A stretch of 64,000 nt of DNA from Pseudomonas sp. S30 (GTDB taxonomy: Bacteria; Pseudomonadota; Gammaproteobacteria; Pseudomonadales; Pseudomonadaceae): contig NZ_JACVTO010000003.1 of NCBI RefSeq assembly GCF_016518545.1, positions 186,001 to 250,000 on the forward strand, written 5' to 3'. Below, piece by piece: positions 9,172 through 18,196 of the stretch. The translations under genes were made by a program, and so were the position numbers. Under the pieces are notes generated by a model, which was not told the DNA's origin, made no database searches, and saw only the letters and a list, made by a program, of their open reading frames with translations. Each line of letters starts with the position of its first letter. Position 1 is the first letter of the stretch.

Positions 9172-9215
9172 TTGCACCTTTTTCATCGAAAAAACGGGTT
9201 GCACCCGGTTGCACC
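9172..9215. promoter_or_regulatory. PutA operator cluster near putA
   Basis: Three direct copies: GTTGCACC at 9172-9179, GGTTGCACC at 9197-9205 and GGTTGCACC at 9207-9215. The last two are exactly 10 bp apart, one helical turn, so two RHH dimers could sit side by side on one face. They lie 70-113 bp upstream of the putA start, a normal place for repression. Confidence 0.78.
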
Positions 9216-9284
9216 CCGCCACGCCCACCGCTAATCTTGCCGCCAGCTCAGCCACTGTCGTGGCAACAACGAGGATAAGAAAAA

Positions 9285-12200
9285 ATGGCGACGACCACCC
9301 TTGGGGTCAAACTCGACGACCCGACCCGTGAACGGCTCAAGGCCGCGGCCCAGTCCATCGACCGCACGCCCCACTGGCTGATCAAGCAGGCGATCTTCAC
9401 GTACCTGGAGCGCCTCGAGGGTGGCGCCAGCCTGAACGACATCCATGGTCAGATCGCAGGCCCTGGCGACGATGCCGCCGAGGCGCCCGCCGATCATGCC
9501 CACCAATGCTTCCTCGAATTCGCCGAAAGCATCCTGCCGCAATCGGTGCTGCGCGCAGCTATCACCGCCGCCTATCGCCGGCCCGAGCAGGAAGTGGTGC
9601 CCATGCTGCTGGAGCAGGCGCGCCTGACTGCGCCGCTGGCCGAGGCGACCAACAAGATGGCCGCCAGCCTGGCAGACAAGCTGCGCCATCAGAAAAGCGC
9701 CAGCGGTCGGGCCGGCATCGTTCAGGGGCTGCTCCAGGAGTTCTCGCTGTCGTCCCAGGAAGGCGTAGCGCTGATGTGCCTGGCCGAGGCCCTGCTGCGC
9801 ATCCCCGACAAAGGCACGCGCGACGCCCTGATCCGCGACAAGATCAGTACCGGCAACTGGCAGCCGCACCTGGGCAACAGCCCCTCGCTGTTCGTCAACG
9901 CCGCCACCTGGGGTCTGCTGCTCACCGGCCGGCTGGTCTCCACCCACAACGAGTCCGGCCTGACCTCCTCGCTCACCCGCATCATCGGCAAGAGCGGCGA
10001 ACCGATGATCCGCAAGGGCGTCGACATGGCCATGCGCCTGATGGGCGAGCAGTTCGTCACCGGCGAGACCATCGCCGAAGCCCTGGCCAATGCCAGCCGC
10101 TTCGAATCCAAGGGCTTTCGCTACAGCTACGACATGCTCGGCGAAGCGGCCCTCACCGAGCACGATGCGCAGAAGTACCTGGCTTCCTACGAGCAGGCCA
10201 TCAACGCCATCGGCAAGGCGTCGAACGGGCGCGGCATCTACGAGGGCCCGGGCATTTCGATCAAGCTGTCGGCGCTGCACCCGCGCTACAGCCGTGCCCA
10301 ATATGAGCGCGTCATGAGCGAACTCTACCCGCGCCTGCTGTCGCTGACCCTGCTGGCCAAGCAGTACGACATCGGCCTGAACATCGACGCCGAGGAAGCC
10401 GACCGCCTGGAGCTGTCGCTCGACCTGCTCGAGCGCCTGTGCTTCGAGCCGTCGCTGGCGGGCTGGAACGGCATCGGCTTCGTCATCCAGGCCTATCAGA
10501 AGCGCTGCCCGTACGTGATCGACGCGATCATCGACCTGGCCAAGCGCAGCCGTCACCGCCTGATGATCCGCCTGGTCAAGGGCGCCTACTGGGACAGCGA
10601 GATCAAGCGCGCCCAGGTGGAGGGGCTGGAGGGGTATCCGGTGTACACGCGCAAGGTGTACACCGATGTGTCCTACATCGCCTGCGCGCGCAAGCTGCTG
10701 TCGGTGCCGGAGGCCATCTATCCGCAGTTCGCCACCCACAATGCGCACACGCTGTCGGCCATCTACCACATCGCGGGTCAGAACTATTATCCGGGCCAAT
10801 ACGAATTCCAGTGCCTGCATGGCATGGGCGAGCCGCTGTACGAGCAAGTGGTGGGCAAGCTCGCCGAGGGCAAGCTGAACCGCCCGTGCCGTGTCTATGC
10901 ACCGGTCGGCACCCACGAAACGCTGCTGGCCTACCTGGTGCGGCGCCTGCTGGAAAACGGCGCCAACACCTCGTTCGTCAATCGCATCGCCGACCACGGC
11001 ATCTCCATCCAGGAGCTAGTGGCCGACCCGGTGGTGAGCATCGAGCGCCTGGGTACCCAGGAAGGCAGCGTCGGCCTGCCGCACCCGCGCATTCCCCTGC
11101 CACGTGAGCTGTATGGCCAGGAACGGGCCAATTCGGCCGGTATCGACATGGCCAACGAACACCGCCTGGCATCGCTGTCCTGCGCCCTGCTGGCGACCGC
11201 CCACCACGAGTGGAAGGCGGCGCCGCTGCTGGGCTGCGCGGCGAGCGAGGCGCCTGCCAGCGCCGTGCTCAACCCGGCCGATCACCGCGATGTGGTCGGT
11301 CATGTGCAGGAAGCTACTGTCGCCGACGTGGACAATGCCATCCAGTGCGCCCTCAACGCCGCACCGATCTGGCAGGCCACACCCCCTGCCGAACGCGCCG
11401 CGATCCTGGAACGCGCCGCCGACCTGATGGAGGCCGAGATCCAGCCGCTGATGGGCCTGCTGATTCGCGAGGCCGGCAAGACCTTCGCCAACGCCATCGC
11501 CGAAGTGCGCGAGGCCGTGGACTTCCTGCGCTACTACGCGGTGCAGGCGCGTAACGATTTCAGCAACGACGCCTGCCGCCCCTTGGGGCCGGTGGTGTGC
11601 ATCAGCCCGTGGAACTTCCCTCTGGCGATCTTCTCCGGCCAGGTGGCGGCCGCACTGGCCGCCGGCAACCCGGTCCTGGCCAAGCCTGCCGAGCAGACGC
11701 CACTGATCGCGGCCCAGGCCGTGCGCCTGTTGCTCGAGGCGGGTATTCCCGAAGGCGTGCTGCAACTGCTGCCCGGACGCGGCGAGAGCGTAGGCGCCGG
11801 CCTGGTCGGTGACGAGCGGGTCAAAGGCGTGATGTTCACCGGTTCCACCGAGGTGGCGCGCCTGCTGCAACGCAATGTCGCCGGCCGGCTCGACGCCCAG
11901 GGCCGACCGATTCCGTTGATCGCCGAGACCGGCGGGCAGAACGCGATGATCGTCGACTCCTCGGCGCTCACCGAGCAGGTGGTGATCGACGTGGTGTCCT
12001 CGGCGTTCGACAGCGCCGGCCAGCGCTGTTCGGCCCTGCGCGTGCTGTGCCTGCAGGAAGACAGCGCCGATCGGGTGATCGAGATGCTCAAGGGCGCCAT
12101 GGCGCAGAACCGCATGGGCAACCCGGATCGCCTGTCGGTGGACATCGGCCCGGTGATCGATGCCGAAGCCAAGGCCGGCATCGAGAAGCACATCCAGGCC

Positions 12201-13235
12201 ATGCGCGACAAAGGCCGCAGTGTGTACCAGGTGGCCCTCGCCGAAGGCGAGGACTGCAAGCGTGGCACCTTCGTCATGCCCACCCTGATCGAGCTGGACA
12301 GCTTCGATGAGCTCAAGCGCGAGATCTTCGGGCCGGTGCTGCATGTGGTGCGCTACCCGCGCAAGCAGCTCGACGCGCTGATCGGTCAGATCAACGCCTC
12401 CGGCTACGGCCTCACGCTGGGCGTGCATACCCGCATCGACGAGACCATCGCCAAGGTGGTGGACAAGGTCAACGCCGGCAACCTGTATGTGAACCGCAAC
12501 ATCGTCGGCGCCGTGGTGGGCGTGCAGCCGTTCGGCGGCGAGGGCCTGTCGGGCACCGGCCCCAAGGCGGGCGGGCCGCTGTACCTGTACCGCCTGCTGT
12601 CGACCCGTCCGAGCGACGCCATCGCCCGCCACTTCCAGCGGGCGGACGGCGAAGGCAAGGCCGACACCACCCTGCGCGACCAGCAGATCAAGCCGCTGCA
12701 GGCACTCAAGGCCTGGGCCGCTGGCAGCCAACCGGAACTGGCGGCGCTGTGCGACACCTTCGCCGAGCAGTCGCAGAGCGGTATCACCCGCGTGCTGCCC
12801 GGCCCGACCGGCGAGCGCAACACCTACATCGTGCTGCCGCGTGAGCATGTGCTGTGCCTGGCCGACAACGAAACCGATCTGCTGACGCAGTTCGCCGCGG
12901 TACTGGCGGTGGGCAGCTCGGCGGTCTGGGCCGAAGGCGAGCCGGCCAGTAGCCTGCGCACGCGCCTGCCGAAGGAGCTGCAGGCGAAGGTCAAGCTGGT
13001 GGCAGACTGGAGCAAGGATGACGTGGCGTTCGACGCCGTGATCCATCACGGCGACTCCGACCAGCTTCGTGGCATCTGCAAGCAGGTAGCCAAGCGTGCC
13101 GGTGCCATCGTCGGAGTGCACGGGTTGTCCAGCGGTGATCCGCACATCGCCCTGGAGCGCCTGGTGATCGAACGTGCGGTGAGCGTGAACACCGCGGCGG
13201 CCGGGGGCAATGCCAGCCTGATGACCATCGGCTGA
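9285..13235 (+). CDS. putA: Trifunctional proline utilisation protein PutA
   Basis: 1316 residues, the size of long PutA proteins. Residues 1-47 are a ribbon-helix-helix DNA-binding domain (TTTLGVKLDDPTRERLKAAA). The FAD-dependent proline dehydrogenase barrel follows at about 230-560. The glutamate-semialdehyde dehydrogenase domain spans about 650-1110, with general base Glu881 (ETGGQNA) and nucleophile Cys915 (GQRCSALR), and a C-terminal substrate-channel-covering domain ends the protein. It oxidises proline to glutamate. On proline it moves from DNA to the membrane, and without proline it represses putP and putA. GAGGA precedes the ATG by about ten bases. The RHH domain together with the upstream GTTGCA sites shows that the autoregulatory function is retained. 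Confidence 0.96.
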   Translation: MATTTLGVKLDDPTRERLKAAAQSIDRTPHWLIKQAIFTYLERLEGGASLNDIHGQIAGPGDDAAEAPADHAHQCFLEFAESILPQSVLRAAITAAYRRPEQEVVPMLLEQARLTAPLAEATNKMAASLADKLRHQKSASGRAGIVQGLLQEFSLSSQEGVALMCLAEALLRIPDKGTRDALIRDKISTGNWQPHLGNSPSLFVNAATWGLLLTGRLVSTHNESGLTSSLTRIIGKSGEPMIRKGVDMAMRLMGEQFVTGETIAEALANASRFESKGFRYSYDMLGEAALTEHDAQKYLASYEQAINAIGKASNGRGIYEGPGISIKLSALHPRYSRAQYERVMSELYPRLLSLTLLAKQYDIGLNIDAEEADRLELSLDLLERLCFEPSLAGWNGIGFVIQAYQKRCPYVIDAIIDLAKRSRHRLMIRLVKGAYWDSEIKRAQVEGLEGYPVYTRKVYTDVSYIACARKLLSVPEAIYPQFATHNAHTLSAIYHIAGQNYYPGQYEFQCLHGMGEPLYEQVVGKLAEGKLNRPCRVYAPVGTHETLLAYLVRRLLENGANTSFVNRIADHGISIQELVADPVVSIERLGTQEGSVGLPHPRIPLPRELYGQERANSAGIDMANEHRLASLSCALLATAHHEWKAAPLLGCAASEAPASAVLNPADHRDVVGHVQEATVADVDNAIQCALNAAPIWQATPPAERAAILERAADLMEAEIQPLMGLLIREAGKTFANAIAEVREAVDFLRYYAVQARNDFSNDACRPLGPVVCISPWNFPLAIFSGQVAAALAAGNPVLAKPAEQTPLIAAQAVRLLLEAGIPEGVLQLLPGRGESVGAGLVGDERVKGVMFTGSTEVARLLQRNVAGRLDAQGRPIPLIAETGGQNAMIVDSSALTEQVVIDVVSSAFDSAGQRCSALRVLCLQEDSADRVIEMLKGAMAQNRMGNPDRLSVDIGPVIDAEAKAGIEKHIQAMRDKGRSVYQVALAEGEDCKRGTFVMPTLIELDSFDELKREIFGPVLHVVRYPRKQLDALIGQINASGYGLTLGVHTRIDETIAKVVDKVNAGNLYVNRNIVGAVVGVQPFGGEGLSGTGPKAGGPLYLYRLLSTRPSDAIARHFQRADGEGKADTTLRDQQIKPLQALKAWAAGSQPELAALCDTFAEQSQSGITRVLPGPTGERNTYIVLPREHVLCLADNETDLLTQFAAVLAVGSSAVWAEGEPASSLRTRLPKELQAKVKLVADWSKDDVAFDAVIHHGDSDQLRGICKQVAKRAGAIVGVHGLSSGDPHIALERLVIERAVSVNTAAAGGNASLMTIG

Positions 13236-13312
13236 CCACGCGGGGTGGTCGCGGCTGGGCGGCACCGGTGAATCGCTGGCGCCGCTCGTTCGCGACCGCT
13301 GCCCTCGAGGAT

Positions 13313-13338
13313 GCAGCCCGCGCTCGGGGCTGCTTCTA
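13313..13338 (+). terminator. Probable terminator after putA
   Basis: GCAGCCC (13313-13319) pairs with GGGCTGC (13327-13333) over a 7-base loop and is followed by TTCTATC. The short, imperfect T-run makes it a moderate rather than strong intrinsic terminator. A second small hairpin (GACCAC/GTGGTC) overlaps the putA stop. Confidence 0.5.
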
Positions 13339-13424
13339 TCGCCTTATCACCCGCACCTATTAACCTGTCTCCCACCCTGCCCGCCTGCCTAGACTCGCAG
13401 CATCCCGACTTCAGGAATGCCGTC

Positions 13425-15227
13425 ATGTCCGAGCCCCTCCTCAGCAGCCGCAACCTCGCGTTCGAACTCTATGAGGTGCTCGACGCCCAGGCGCTGACCG
13501 AACGCCCGCGCTTCGCCGAGCACAACCGAGAGACCTTCGATGCGGCCATCGGCGTCGCCCGCAGCATCGCCGAACGCTACTTCGCCCCGCACAACCGCAA
13601 GGGCGACGAGCACGAGCCACGCTACGTGAACGGGCGCGCCGAGCTGATCGCCGAGGTGAAACCGGCCGTGGACGCGTTCCTGGAGGCCGGTTTCCTCAAT
13701 GCCAACCGCGACTTCGACGTCGGCGGCATGCAACTGCCCAGCCTGATCTCACAGGCCTGTTTCGCGCACTTCCAGGCCGCCAACGCCGGTACCACCGCCT
13801 ACCCGTTCCTGACCATGGGCGCTGCCAACCTGATCGAAAGCTTCGGCAGCGAGGAGCAGAAGCGCCTGTTCCTGCAACCGATGATCGAAGGCCGCTATTT
13901 CGGCACCATGGCCCTCACCGAGCCCCATGCCGGCTCGTCCCTGGCCGACATTCGCACCCGTGCCGAACCTGTCGGCGATGGCCGCTACCAGCTCAAGGGC
14001 AACAAGATCTTCATCTCCGGGGGCGACCACGAGCTGTCGGAAAACATCGTGCACATGGTCCTGGCCAGGCTGCCAGACGCGCCTGCAGGGGTGAAGGGTA
14101 TTTCCCTGTTCATCGTGCCCAAGTACCGCGTGGAGCCGGACGGCAGTCTCGGCCCGCGCAACGACGTGACGCTGGCCGGGCTGTTCCACAAGATGGGCTG
14201 GCGCGGCACCACGTCCACCGCGCTGAACTTCGGCGATGAGGGCCAGTGCATCGGCTACCTGGTCGGCCAGCCGCACCAGGGCCTGGCCTGCATGTTCCAG
14301 ATGATGAACGAGGCGCGCATCGGTGTCGGCATGGGCGCGGTGATGCTCGGCTACGCCGGCTACCTCTATTCTCTGGACTATGCCCGCCAGCGACCCCAGG
14401 GGCGCCGGGCGGACAACAAGGACCCGCACAGCGCCGCCGTGCCGATCATCGAGCACGCCGACGTGCGGCGCATGCTGCTGACTCAGAAAGCCTATGTGGA
14501 AGGCGCCTTCGACCTCGGGCTGTACGCCGCGCGCCTGTTCGACGATACCCAGACCGCACCCGACCAGACCTCGCGCGCCCACGCCCAGGAACTGCTCGAC
14601 CTGCTCACCCCGATCGTCAAGTCCTGGCCTTCGGCCTTCTGCCTGAAGGCCAACGAACTGGCGATCCAGATCCTCGGCGGGCACGGCTACACCCGCGACC
14701 ATCCCGTGGAGCAGTATTACCGCGACAACCGTCTGAATCCGATCCATGAGGGCACCGAGGGCATCCAGTCGCTCGACCTGCTGGGGCGCAAGCTGACGCA
14801 CAATGGCGGCGCCGGGCTCAAGCGCCTGATCCGCCTGATCGGCGCCACCACCGAGCAGGCCAGCCACCACCCTCAGCTCGATGCATTGCGCCAGCCGCTG
14901 GAGCAACTGGTCGGCCGCCTGCAGGCCGTGACCCTGGGCCTGCTCGGCGACATGACCCAGGGCCGGCTGGCGCCGGCATTGGCCAATTCGGCGCTGTACC
15001 TGAAAGTGTTCGGCCACTGCGTGATCGGCTGGCGCTGGCTGGAGCAGGCGATTCACGCCGAACTGGGCCTGCTGCGAGGCCTGGAGGCCGACCGCGACTT
15101 CTACCGGGGCAAATTGCAGGCTGCGCGTTATTTCCTGACCTGGGAAGTGCCGGGCTGCCATACTGAGCTGGCATTGCTCGAGGCCCGCGACGATACCTGC
15201 CTGGGCATGCACGAGGGGTGGTTCTAG
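13425..15227 (+). CDS. Acyl-CoA dehydrogenase, DmdC-type long form
   Basis: 600 residues, longer than classic acyl-CoA dehydrogenases because of an extra C-terminal domain. This is the architecture of the 3-methylmercaptopropionyl-CoA dehydrogenase-like (DmdC) and related FadE-type group. The flavin/substrate core is visible (MALTEPHAGSSLADIRTRA, then GNKIFISGGDHELSENIVHMVLARLPDAPAGVKGISLF), as is the late ILGGHGYTRDHPVEQYYRDNR segment. The ATG at 13425 follows AGGA by nine bases, and upstream in-frame starts lack a binding site. It introduces an alpha-beta double bond into an acyl-CoA with electrons passed to ETF; the acyl chain is unknown. A paralogue lies at 41448-43226. Confidence 0.85.
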   Translation: MSEPLLSSRNLAFELYEVLDAQALTERPRFAEHNRETFDAAIGVARSIAERYFAPHNRKGDEHEPRYVNGRAELIAEVKPAVDAFLEAGFLNANRDFDVGGMQLPSLISQACFAHFQAANAGTTAYPFLTMGAANLIESFGSEEQKRLFLQPMIEGRYFGTMALTEPHAGSSLADIRTRAEPVGDGRYQLKGNKIFISGGDHELSENIVHMVLARLPDAPAGVKGISLFIVPKYRVEPDGSLGPRNDVTLAGLFHKMGWRGTTSTALNFGDEGQCIGYLVGQPHQGLACMFQMMNEARIGVGMGAVMLGYAGYLYSLDYARQRPQGRRADNKDPHSAAVPIIEHADVRRMLLTQKAYVEGAFDLGLYAARLFDDTQTAPDQTSRAHAQELLDLLTPIVKSWPSAFCLKANELAIQILGGHGYTRDHPVEQYYRDNRLNPIHEGTEGIQSLDLLGRKLTHNGGAGLKRLIRLIGATTEQASHHPQLDALRQPLEQLVGRLQAVTLGLLGDMTQGRLAPALANSALYLKVFGHCVIGWRWLEQAIHAELGLLRGLEADRDFYRGKLQAARYFLTWEVPGCHTELALLEARDDTCLGMHEGWF

Positions 15228-15257
15228 GGGGAGCCACCGCGTATCGGAGGTTCCTGC

Positions 15258-16700
15258 ATGTTCGATTCCAGCGCCCTGTTGCGCCAGCGCTTCGCCGCGC
15301 TGCGCAGCACGGCCGAGGTGTTCTCGCTGCGCCACGTCAGGCAGGCGCAGCAATCCTTGTCGGTACGGCGCGACGTCGCCGAACCGCCGTTCTTCAGCCA
15401 CGACGAAGGTGCCATGCTCAGCGTGCGGGTCAAGGGCGTGGAGGCCTACGCGGCCACCGCCGACCTGTCGCAGTCCGGCTTGCAGCAGGCGCTCGAACGC
15501 GCCGAGGCGCTGGCCCGGCAGATCGCCGCACGGCGCTTGCTCGACCTGACCGAGCAGCCGGTGCCCAGCGCGCGTCACGACCATGTCTCGCCCAATTTCG
15601 ACGCTTCGATGCCGAGCCTGGCCGACTGCCTGGCGCTGCTCGCCGCCGAATCGGCCAGCGTGCCCCGGGACGAGCGCCTGGTGGACTGGCAGGCGAGCCT
15701 TGGCATCAGCCAGGTCGAACAGATCTACCTGAACTCGGCGGGTGCCGAGCTGCGTCACGCCCAGCGCTTCGTCTTTCCGGGGTTGGGCGTCACCGCCAGC
15801 GACGGCCAGGACAGCCAGAGCCGGACCCTGGGCCGGGAGAACTTCGGCCAGCAAGGGGGCGTGGAGGTGATCGAGCGCTGCGGGCTGGTGGGCGCGGCGC
15901 GGCGGGTGGCCGACGAGGCCCTGCAATTGCTGCTCGCGCCCAACACGCCGAGCGGCGTGCGCGACCTGCTGCTGATGCCCGACCAGATGATGTTGCAGAT
16001 CCACGAGTCCATCGGCCATCCCCTGGAGATGGACCGCATCCTGGGCGATGAGCGCAATTACGCCGGCACCAGTTTCGTCAAGGCCAGCGACTTCGGCCAT
16101 CTGCAATATGGCTCGGCGCTGCTGAACGTGACCTTCGACCCGACCCTGCCCGAAGAGCTGGGCAGCTACAGCTTCGACGACGACGGCAGTGCCGCCAGCA
16201 AGCAGTTCCTGATTCGCGAAGGACGCCTGTTGCGTCCACTGGGCGGCGCACTGTCCCAGGCGCGCGCAGGCCTGGACGGCGTTGCCAACAGTCGTGCCAG
16301 CGGCTGGAACCGCGCACCGATCGACCGCATGGCCAACCTCAACATCGAGCCGGGCGATCGGTCGCTGGAGCAGCTGATCTCGGGTATCGAACACGGCATC
16401 CTCATGCGCACCAACCGTTCCTGGTCCATCGATGACGCCCGCAACAAATTTCAGTTCGGCTGCGAGTGGGGCCAACTGATCGAGCAGGGCCAGCTCAAGG
16501 GCGTGGTGAAGAATCCCAATTACCGCGGTATTTCCGCGCAGTTCTGGCGCAACCTCTCGGCGGTCGGCGACCGCAGTACGTTTCAGGTGCTGGGTACGCC
16601 CAACTGCGGCAAGGGCGAGCCCAACCAGGTGATCCGTGTCGGTCACGCTTCGCCGGCGTGCGTGTTCCGCGACATCGACGTATTCGGAGGTGACGCCTGA
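15258..16700 (+). CDS. TldD-like metalloprotease subunit
   Basis: 480 residues of the TldD/PmbA (U62) family. The zinc motif HExxxH is intact as HESIGH in MLQIHESIGHPLEMDRIL, and the family segment AGTSFVKASDFGHLQYGSALLNV follows it, so this is the catalytic partner. GGAGG precedes the ATG by seven bases. The gene overlaps the next one by one base (TGATG), as expected for a heterodimeric protease. In E. coli TldD-TldE trims unfolded peptides, matures microcin B17 and removes CcdA. Pseudomonads usually have a housekeeping tldD/pmbA pair near mreBCD, so this is probably a second, divergent set. Its substrate is unknown. Confidence 0.83.
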   Translation: MFDSSALLRQRFAALRSTAEVFSLRHVRQAQQSLSVRRDVAEPPFFSHDEGAMLSVRVKGVEAYAATADLSQSGLQQALERAEALARQIAARRLLDLTEQPVPSARHDHVSPNFDASMPSLADCLALLAAESASVPRDERLVDWQASLGISQVEQIYLNSAGAELRHAQRFVFPGLGVTASDGQDSQSRTLGRENFGQQGGVEVIERCGLVGAARRVADEALQLLLAPNTPSGVRDLLLMPDQMMLQIHESIGHPLEMDRILGDERNYAGTSFVKASDFGHLQYGSALLNVTFDPTLPEELGSYSFDDDGSAASKQFLIREGRLLRPLGGALSQARAGLDGVANSRASGWNRAPIDRMANLNIEPGDRSLEQLISGIEHGILMRTNRSWSIDDARNKFQFGCEWGQLIEQGQLKGVVKNPNYRGISAQFWRNLSAVGDRSTFQVLGTPNCGKGEPNQVIRVGHASPACVFRDIDVFGGDA

Positions 16701-18031
16701 TGAACGCCAGCTACCGCCAACGCTTCGAACAGCTGCTCGAAGCCCTGCGACAGGCCGTGCAACCCGGCGAGCGATTCACCCTGGGCTACAGCGCCGAGCA
16801 GTCTCGCTTCGTACGCTTCAACCACACCAAGGTGCGCCAGGCCGGCGATGTCAGCCAGGCCAGTGCCCAGCTGCGACTGGTGCACGAAGGGCGCCAGGCC
16901 GAGCAGCAGTTCACCCTGGCCGATGATCCGCAGATCGACCGCCAGCGCCTGCACGCTGCCCTGGCGCAGTTGCGCCAGACCTTGCCGCTGTTGCCGCCCG
17001 ACCCGTTCCTGCAACTCGATGAGCGCGCCTGGAACAGCCACAGCCTGCAGGAGCAGCCCTTGCCGGACTTCGCCGAGGTGCTGCGGCTGATCGAGCACCA
17101 GGCCGGCGATCTGGACCTGGTCGGCATCTATGCCGCGGGGCCGATCTGTCGAGGCTTTGCCAGCTCGCAGGGTGCGTTCGGCTGGCACCAGGCCAACAGT
17201 TTCAACTTCGACTGGAGCCTGTTCCACGCCAATGGCCAGGCGGTGAAGGCCAACTATGCCGGCCAAATCTGGGACAGCGAGGCGTTCAGCGCACGCCTGC
17301 GCCTGGCCAGGGAGCAGCTCGAGCACCTGGGGCGCGCGCCGATCACCCTGAAACCGGGCAGCTACCGCGCTTACCTCGCCCCGGCGGCGATGGACGAGAT
17401 CGCCGGCATGCTGAGCTGGGGCGGTTTCTCGGCTCAGGCCCTGGCCACCGGCAACAGCCCCTTGCAGCGCTTGTACAGCGGCGATGCGCAACTCAGCCCC
17501 CTGGTGAGCTTCGACGAACAGGTCAGCGGCTCCCTGAGCCCGGCGTTTTCCGATGAAGGCTCGCCACGCCAGGACCTTCGCCTGATCGCCGAGGGGCGCG
17601 CCCTCGAACGCCTGACCAGCGCCCGCAGCGCCGTCGAGTTCGGCCTGGCCAGCAACGGCGCCGACAGCTACGAGGCGCCCTGCGCCCTGAGCCTGGCACC
17701 CGGCTCGCTGGCGACCGCGGACATCCTCCCACGGCTGGGCACCGGCCTGTACATCAGCAACCTCTGGTACCTGAACTACTCCGACCTGCCAGCGGCACGC
17801 ATGACCGGGCTGACCCGCTTCGCCACGTTCTGGGTGCAGGACGGGCAGATCCAGGGGCCGGTGAACACCATGCGTTTCGACGACAGCCTGTTCAACCTGC
17901 TGGGACAGCAGTTGGAGGCGCTGACCTGCGAGCGTGAGATGCTGGTCTCGACCAGCACCTACGGGCAGCGGCATACCGGATCGAGTCATTTGCCGGGCGC
18001 GCTGGTCAAAGCGCTGACCCTGACGCTCTAG
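16700..18031 (+). CDS. TldE/PmbA-like protease partner subunit
   Basis: 443 residues related to TldE/PmbA. It lacks the HExxxH motif, as expected for the non-catalytic member that completes the protease chamber. The family core is recognisable around LAPAAMDEIAGMLSWGGFS and, later, DILPRLGTGLYISNLWYLNYSD. Translation starts on the A of the upstream TGA, so expression is coupled one to one with the TldD-like subunit. No secretion signal is seen and the complex should be cytoplasmic. No adjacent peptide precursor gene could be found that might be its substrate. Confidence 0.8.
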   Translation: MNASYRQRFEQLLEALRQAVQPGERFTLGYSAEQSRFVRFNHTKVRQAGDVSQASAQLRLVHEGRQAEQQFTLADDPQIDRQRLHAALAQLRQTLPLLPPDPFLQLDERAWNSHSLQEQPLPDFAEVLRLIEHQAGDLDLVGIYAAGPICRGFASSQGAFGWHQANSFNFDWSLFHANGQAVKANYAGQIWDSEAFSARLRLAREQLEHLGRAPITLKPGSYRAYLAPAAMDEIAGMLSWGGFSAQALATGNSPLQRLYSGDAQLSPLVSFDEQVSGSLSPAFSDEGSPRQDLRLIAEGRALERLTSARSAVEFGLASNGADSYEAPCALSLAPGSLATADILPRLGTGLYISNLWYLNYSDLPAARMTGLTRFATFWVQDGQIQGPVNTMRFDDSLFNLLGQQLEALTCEREMLVSTSTYGQRHTGSSHLPGALVKALTLTL

Positions 18032-18055
18032 CCTGTGCGTCACCGGGCGCGCTGG

Positions 18056-18104
18056 GGCCTCGCGACCGCAGCAACGCCCAGGCGAGGCCGCACCCACGGG
18101 TGCG
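18056..18104 (+). repeat. Tandem stem-loops after the TldD/TldE pair
   Basis: GGCCTCGC (18056-18063) can pair with GCGAGGCC (18082-18089). It is followed immediately by CGCACCC (18089-18095) pairing with GGGTGCG (18098-18104). No T-run follows. This probably marks the 3' end of the protease transcript and separates it from the exporter gene. Confidence 0.4.
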
Positions 18105-18196
18105 ACTGCACGTGCTGGAGCACGTCTTCGCCAAGCGGCCAGAGCGCTCCGAATGGGCCACGCCGCCCGTGAGTTTCGTTGGACAGGAACCGAACC

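Larger units (their letters stand above)
8925..9284. promoter_or_regulatory. putP-putA divergent control region
   Basis: A gene-free 360 bp that is strikingly AT-rich in its centre compared with the rest of the window. It carries five copies of the PutA recognition core GTTGCA/TGCAAC, listed as two clusters. It also has a spaced inverted repeat, GCTACTTTT at 9083-9091 and AAAAGTAGC at 9121-9129, of unknown purpose that could serve an activator or nucleoid protein. No unambiguous -35/-10 pair was assigned. The arrangement, with operators near each gene and an AT-rich middle, matches an autoregulated put intergenic region. Confidence 0.85.

Noticed and set aside
11016..13265. 749-codon open frame on the minus strand
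   Set aside because: Mirrors the aldehyde dehydrogenase half of putA; no start signal or domain.
13749..16646. 965-codon open frame on the minus strand
   Set aside because: It lies opposite the acyl-CoA dehydrogenase and TldD-like genes, has His/Gln/Ala/Gly-rich composition, no domains and no binding site. Long antisense frames are normal in GC-rich Pseudomonas DNA.
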